From contig JANNBZ010000167.1 of assembly GCA_031386065.1 (NCBI GenBank), positions 1 through 44,514 on the forward strand: DNA of 44,514 bases, read 5' to 3'. Of the stretch, positions 42,547 to 44,514 are shown one piece after another. The notes beneath the pieces were generated by a model that had not been told where the DNA came from, made no database searches, and worked only from the letters and a program-made list of their open reading frames with translations. Position 1 is the first letter of the stretch, and each line of letters starts with the position of its first letter. The position numbers were made by a program, and so were the translations under genes. The stretch comes from JANYJJ01 sp031386065. Lineage in GTDB: Bacteria; Pseudomonadota; Gammaproteobacteria; Burkholderiales; Burkholderiaceae_C.

Positions 42547-42804
42547 CTAACGCAGCATGCACGGCCACTGCACCATCGCCGCCCGCCAGCGCTACAGGTG
42601 TGGCTGCTGCTCACCGGGCTTGACCTGCACCACGCGCGCAAAGTCAACGGCCACCAGTGCGGTGATGTCGGCAAGGCTGAATCGTTCTGCGGCGATCAAA
42701 TCGCAGCCGGCGAAACGGTCGTTCAGCATGACGAAAAACGGCTGCACCGTCGCCAAGCCACGCTGTGCCAACTCGGCAATCTGTGCACAGTCCGGACCTC
42801 TTCA
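42547..42804 (-). pseudogene. Relic of a glutathione S-transferase C-terminus
   Basis: The minus strand reads in one frame from 42804 a GST-like C-terminal domain: PFFVMLNDRFAGCDLIAAER, then FSLADITALVAVDFARVVQV, then an in-frame TAG (42594-42592), then RWRAAMVQWPCMLR and a final stop (42549-42547). The ADIT/DFA pattern and the RWRAAM end are typical of bacterial GSTs. No N-terminal domain is present because the GntR gene ends 3 bp upstream. It is a truncated remnant with an internal stop and is not the nearby functional GST at 40843. Confidence 0.75.
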
Positions 42805-42807
42805 ATT

Positions 42808-43482
42808 TCACGCGACGCTGCTGGCCATGGCGCCACGCAATCTCGACACCATGAACCCTGCTGCCTGCGTGATGTGCTGCCGGACCAGTGACTCGGCAAG
42901 CTCCGCGTCCTGCAGACAAATCGCATTGAGGATCTGGGCATGCTGGTCCCAGATATCGCGAGGTTTCTCATCGCGCAGCAGCACCTCGCCCATCACCCGC
43001 TTCGTGTAGGTGAGGTGCGTTGCGAGCGCGGGTCCCACCAGCGGATTGCCCGAAAGCGTGTACAGGAACTCGTGGAACTTCATGTCGGCGGCAATCATCT
43101 TCGCGACCGAGCCGCTGGTCACCGCCTTGCGTCCGGCCTCGATCAAGGCAGGCCCCAGCTTGGCCGCGCGCTCGGCGTTGGTTTGCGCCGCGCGGCGGCA
43201 GGCCAGGCCCTCGATCACTGCGCGCATGTCGTACATGTGGCCCACGTGCTCCGGGTCCAGCGACGCGACGATCAGGCCGCGGCCCGGTGCGTCCTGCAGC
43301 ACACCCTGGTTGCGCAGCAGCATCAGCGCCTGCTGAACCGGCTGGCGCGACACGCCCAGCGCCTGCGCGATCTGCTCCTGGATGATTCGCTCGCCCGGTG
43401 CCAGGTGACCGGAGGTGATTTCGTCAAGCACCGCATCGCGGACTTGCTCCACGAGGTTGGGCTGGGTCGTGATGGCTTTCAT
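42808..43482 (-). CDS. FCD-type GntR-family transcriptional regulator (second)
   Basis: 224 residues from ATG 43482 (MKAITTQPNLVEQVRDAVLD); an in-frame ATG at 43536 would add 18 atypical residues. The winged-helix domain includes IIQEQIAQALGVSRQPVQQAL, and the FCD domain has AADMKFHEFLYTLSGN and DQHAQILNAI. It shares the SRQPVQQA/SRQPVLQA recognition helix with the 33982 regulator. Encoded downstream of the acyl-CoA synthetase on the same strand, it may regulate that operon. Confidence 0.88.
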   Translation of the reverse strand: MKAITTQPNLVEQVRDAVLDEITSGHLAPGERIIQEQIAQALGVSRQPVQQALMLLRNQGVLQDAPGRGLIVASLDPEHVGHMYDMRAVIEGLACRRAAQTNAERAAKLGPALIEAGRKAVTSGSVAKMIAADMKFHEFLYTLSGNPLVGPALATHLTYTKRVMGEVLLRDEKPRDIWDQHAQILNAICLQDAELAESLVRQHITQAAGFMVSRLRGAMASSVA

Positions 43483-43572
43483 GCGTCGGAGGTCGGTGCA
43501 GAGGGTTTGAATGGACAGGCTCGATTCTCGCGCCATCAGGCCAGGCGGTCGCGCGAGACTGCGGCACGACCA

Positions 43573-44514
43573 TCAATTCGGGGCCTGTGCGGTCATCCTG
43601 TCGCGCAAGACGCGATGCAGAATTTTGCCGGTCGCGGTGCGCGGCATCTCGTGGTCGGCAACGAAGACGATCGCCTGCGGCCGCTTGTAGCCCGCCATCC
43701 GGCTGCGGCACCAATCCAGTATTTCTGCCGGCGTGGCCTGCTGCCCGGCGTGGAGCACGATCACGGCCTGCACCGCCTCGCCCCACTTCTCGTGCGGCAC
43801 GCCGATGACGGCCACATCCTTGATCTGCGGGTGCGCGCCGAAGATGCTTTCCACTTCTGACGGATAGATGTTCTCGCCGCCGCTGATGATCATGTTGCTC
43901 TTGCGGTCCACCAGCGTGATGTAGCCGTCTGCGTCGCGGCGCGCCATGTCGCCGACCGAGCACCAGCCGTCGCGGAAGCATTCGGCCGTCTTCTGCGCGT
44001 CTTTCCAGTAGCCGTCGAAAACGTAAGGCGTGCGCGAGTGAAGCTCGCCGACCTCGCCGTCCGGCACCTCGCGACCTTCCGGGTCGAGCATGCGGATGGC
44101 ACCGGAGCCGGCCCATTCGCGCCCCACCGAGCCCAGCCTGTCGATCTGCTCCTCGGGGCGCAGCAGCGTCACCCAGCCTGCTTCGGTGGAACCGTACAAC
44201 TCGTAGAGCCGGCCATTGCGGAAATGCTCCAGGATCGCCAGCTTGGTGTCCTTGCGCGCCGGGGCCGACGAGATCATCAGCTTTTCCACCGCGCTCACGT
44301 CGTGCCTCGCCTTGGATGCTTCCGGCAGGGCCAGCATCATGATGTAGTGCGTAGGCACCAGCGAGGTGAAGGTGACCTTCTCGCGCGCCAGTGTGGCCAG
44401 CAGCGCTTCGGGGTCGAAGCTCTTGCGGTCGTCGATCACGCAGGTGGCGCCCAGGTGGACGAAGGTGTGGCTGAAGTACAGCGAGTTGGCATGGCACATC
44501 GGCATCACCAACAG
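43573..44514 (-). CDS. AMP-binding acyl-CoA synthetase, N-terminus beyond right edge
   Basis: At least 314 residues, open at the right end of the window. The central motif YELYGSTEAG, the hinge block SVGDMARRDADGYITLVDRK and SNMIISGGENIYPSEVE, and the C-terminal PRTATGKILHR with the catalytic Lys identify the ANL superfamily (fatty-acyl or aryl-CoA ligase). The ATP-binding P-loop half is outside the window. The GntR gene follows 90 bp downstream. Confidence 0.93.
   Translation of the reverse strand: MLVMPMCHANSLYFSHTFVHLGATCVIDDRKSFDPEALLATLAREKVTFTSLVPTHYIMMLALPEASKARHDVSAVEKLMISSAPARKDTKLAILEHFRNGRLYELYGSTEAGWVTLLRPEEQIDRLGSVGREWAGSGAIRMLDPEGREVPDGEVGELHSRTPYVFDGYWKDAQKTAECFRDGWCSVGDMARRDADGYITLVDRKSNMIISGGENIYPSEVESIFGAHPQIKDVAVIGVPHEKWGEAVQAVIVLHAGQQATPAEILDWCRSRMAGYKRPQAIVFVADHEMPRTATGKILHRVLRDRMTAQAPN

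Noticed and set aside
1..44514. tRNA, rRNA, CRISPR arrays, phage integrase or replication origin
   Set aside because: None recognised on reading through both strands.

Overview
The window looks like chromosomal DNA of a high-GC betaproteobacterium of the order Burkholderiales, probably plant-associated. The support is strongly GC-biased codon use, an Hrp2-type (Ralstonia/Xanthomonas/Acidovorax-like) type III secretion segment, two plant-inducible-promoter (PIP) boxes of HrpB/HrpX type, and many catabolic operons with LacI, FCD-GntR and LysR regulators. Species is not determinable from sequence alone. No rRNA, tRNA, CRISPR array or phage genes were seen.

Layout. (1) 1-3.6 kb, minus strand: two probable type III effector genes. 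One runs off the left edge. The other is a 669-aa protein with motifs suggesting a GT-B glycosyltransferase fold, and a textbook PIP box with -10 element precedes it. (2) 3.7-23.9 kb: a carbohydrate uptake and oxidation locus. It has a LacI regulator, a divergent solute-binding protein, then a long plus-strand operon: Gfo/Idh/MocA oxidoreductase, family I CoA-transferase, enoyl-CoA hydratase, aldehyde dehydrogenase, two near-duplicate solute-binding proteins, two permeases, ATPase, GMC oxidoreductase, SDR, second GMC oxidoreductase and a DUF993 protein. A LamB-like porin follows. Three perfect copies of TGGAACGTTCCA (before the first binding protein, before the operon and before the porin) mark a LacI regulon. 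(3) 24-26.75 kb: a translationally coupled trio of a second Gfo/Idh/MocA oxidoreductase, a UPF0303-like protein and an AGE-family sugar isomerase/epimerase. (4) 26.76-32.6 kb: a PIP-box-driven type III secretion segment of lytic transglycosylase, sctU, sctV and sctT, followed by a GNAT acetyltransferase. sctV lacks its normal C-terminus and runs in frame into a coiled-coil tail resembling the end of HrpB7 (SctO), which normally lies just upstream of sctT; this looks like a rearrangement fusion. All other core genes are absent from the window. (5) 32.7-39 kb: epoxide hydrolase, then a GntR-PhyH dioxygenase-SAF-domain oxidoreductase-D-aminoacylase-cupin operon. (6) 39.1-44.5 kb: a minus-strand operon of a GST and two CmcJ/NvfI-type proteins, divergent from a LysR gene; a relic GST C-terminus; a second FCD-GntR; and an acyl-CoA synthetase cut by the right edge.

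Two small mobile-looking insertions were found. One is a 234-bp element at 7500-7733 with 17-bp terminal inverted repeats resembling IS1380-family ends, which supplies the stop codon of the upstream gene. The other is a roughly 79-bp unit between 35595 and 35681, flanked by 8-bp direct repeats, which splits two genes that would otherwise be almost contiguous.

The sugar locus appears to import a carbohydrate across both membranes and oxidise it with flavin- and NAD-dependent enzymes. The embedded CoA-transferase/hydratase/aldehyde dehydrogenase set suggests a substrate or product with an acyl chain. The substrate cannot be named from sequence.
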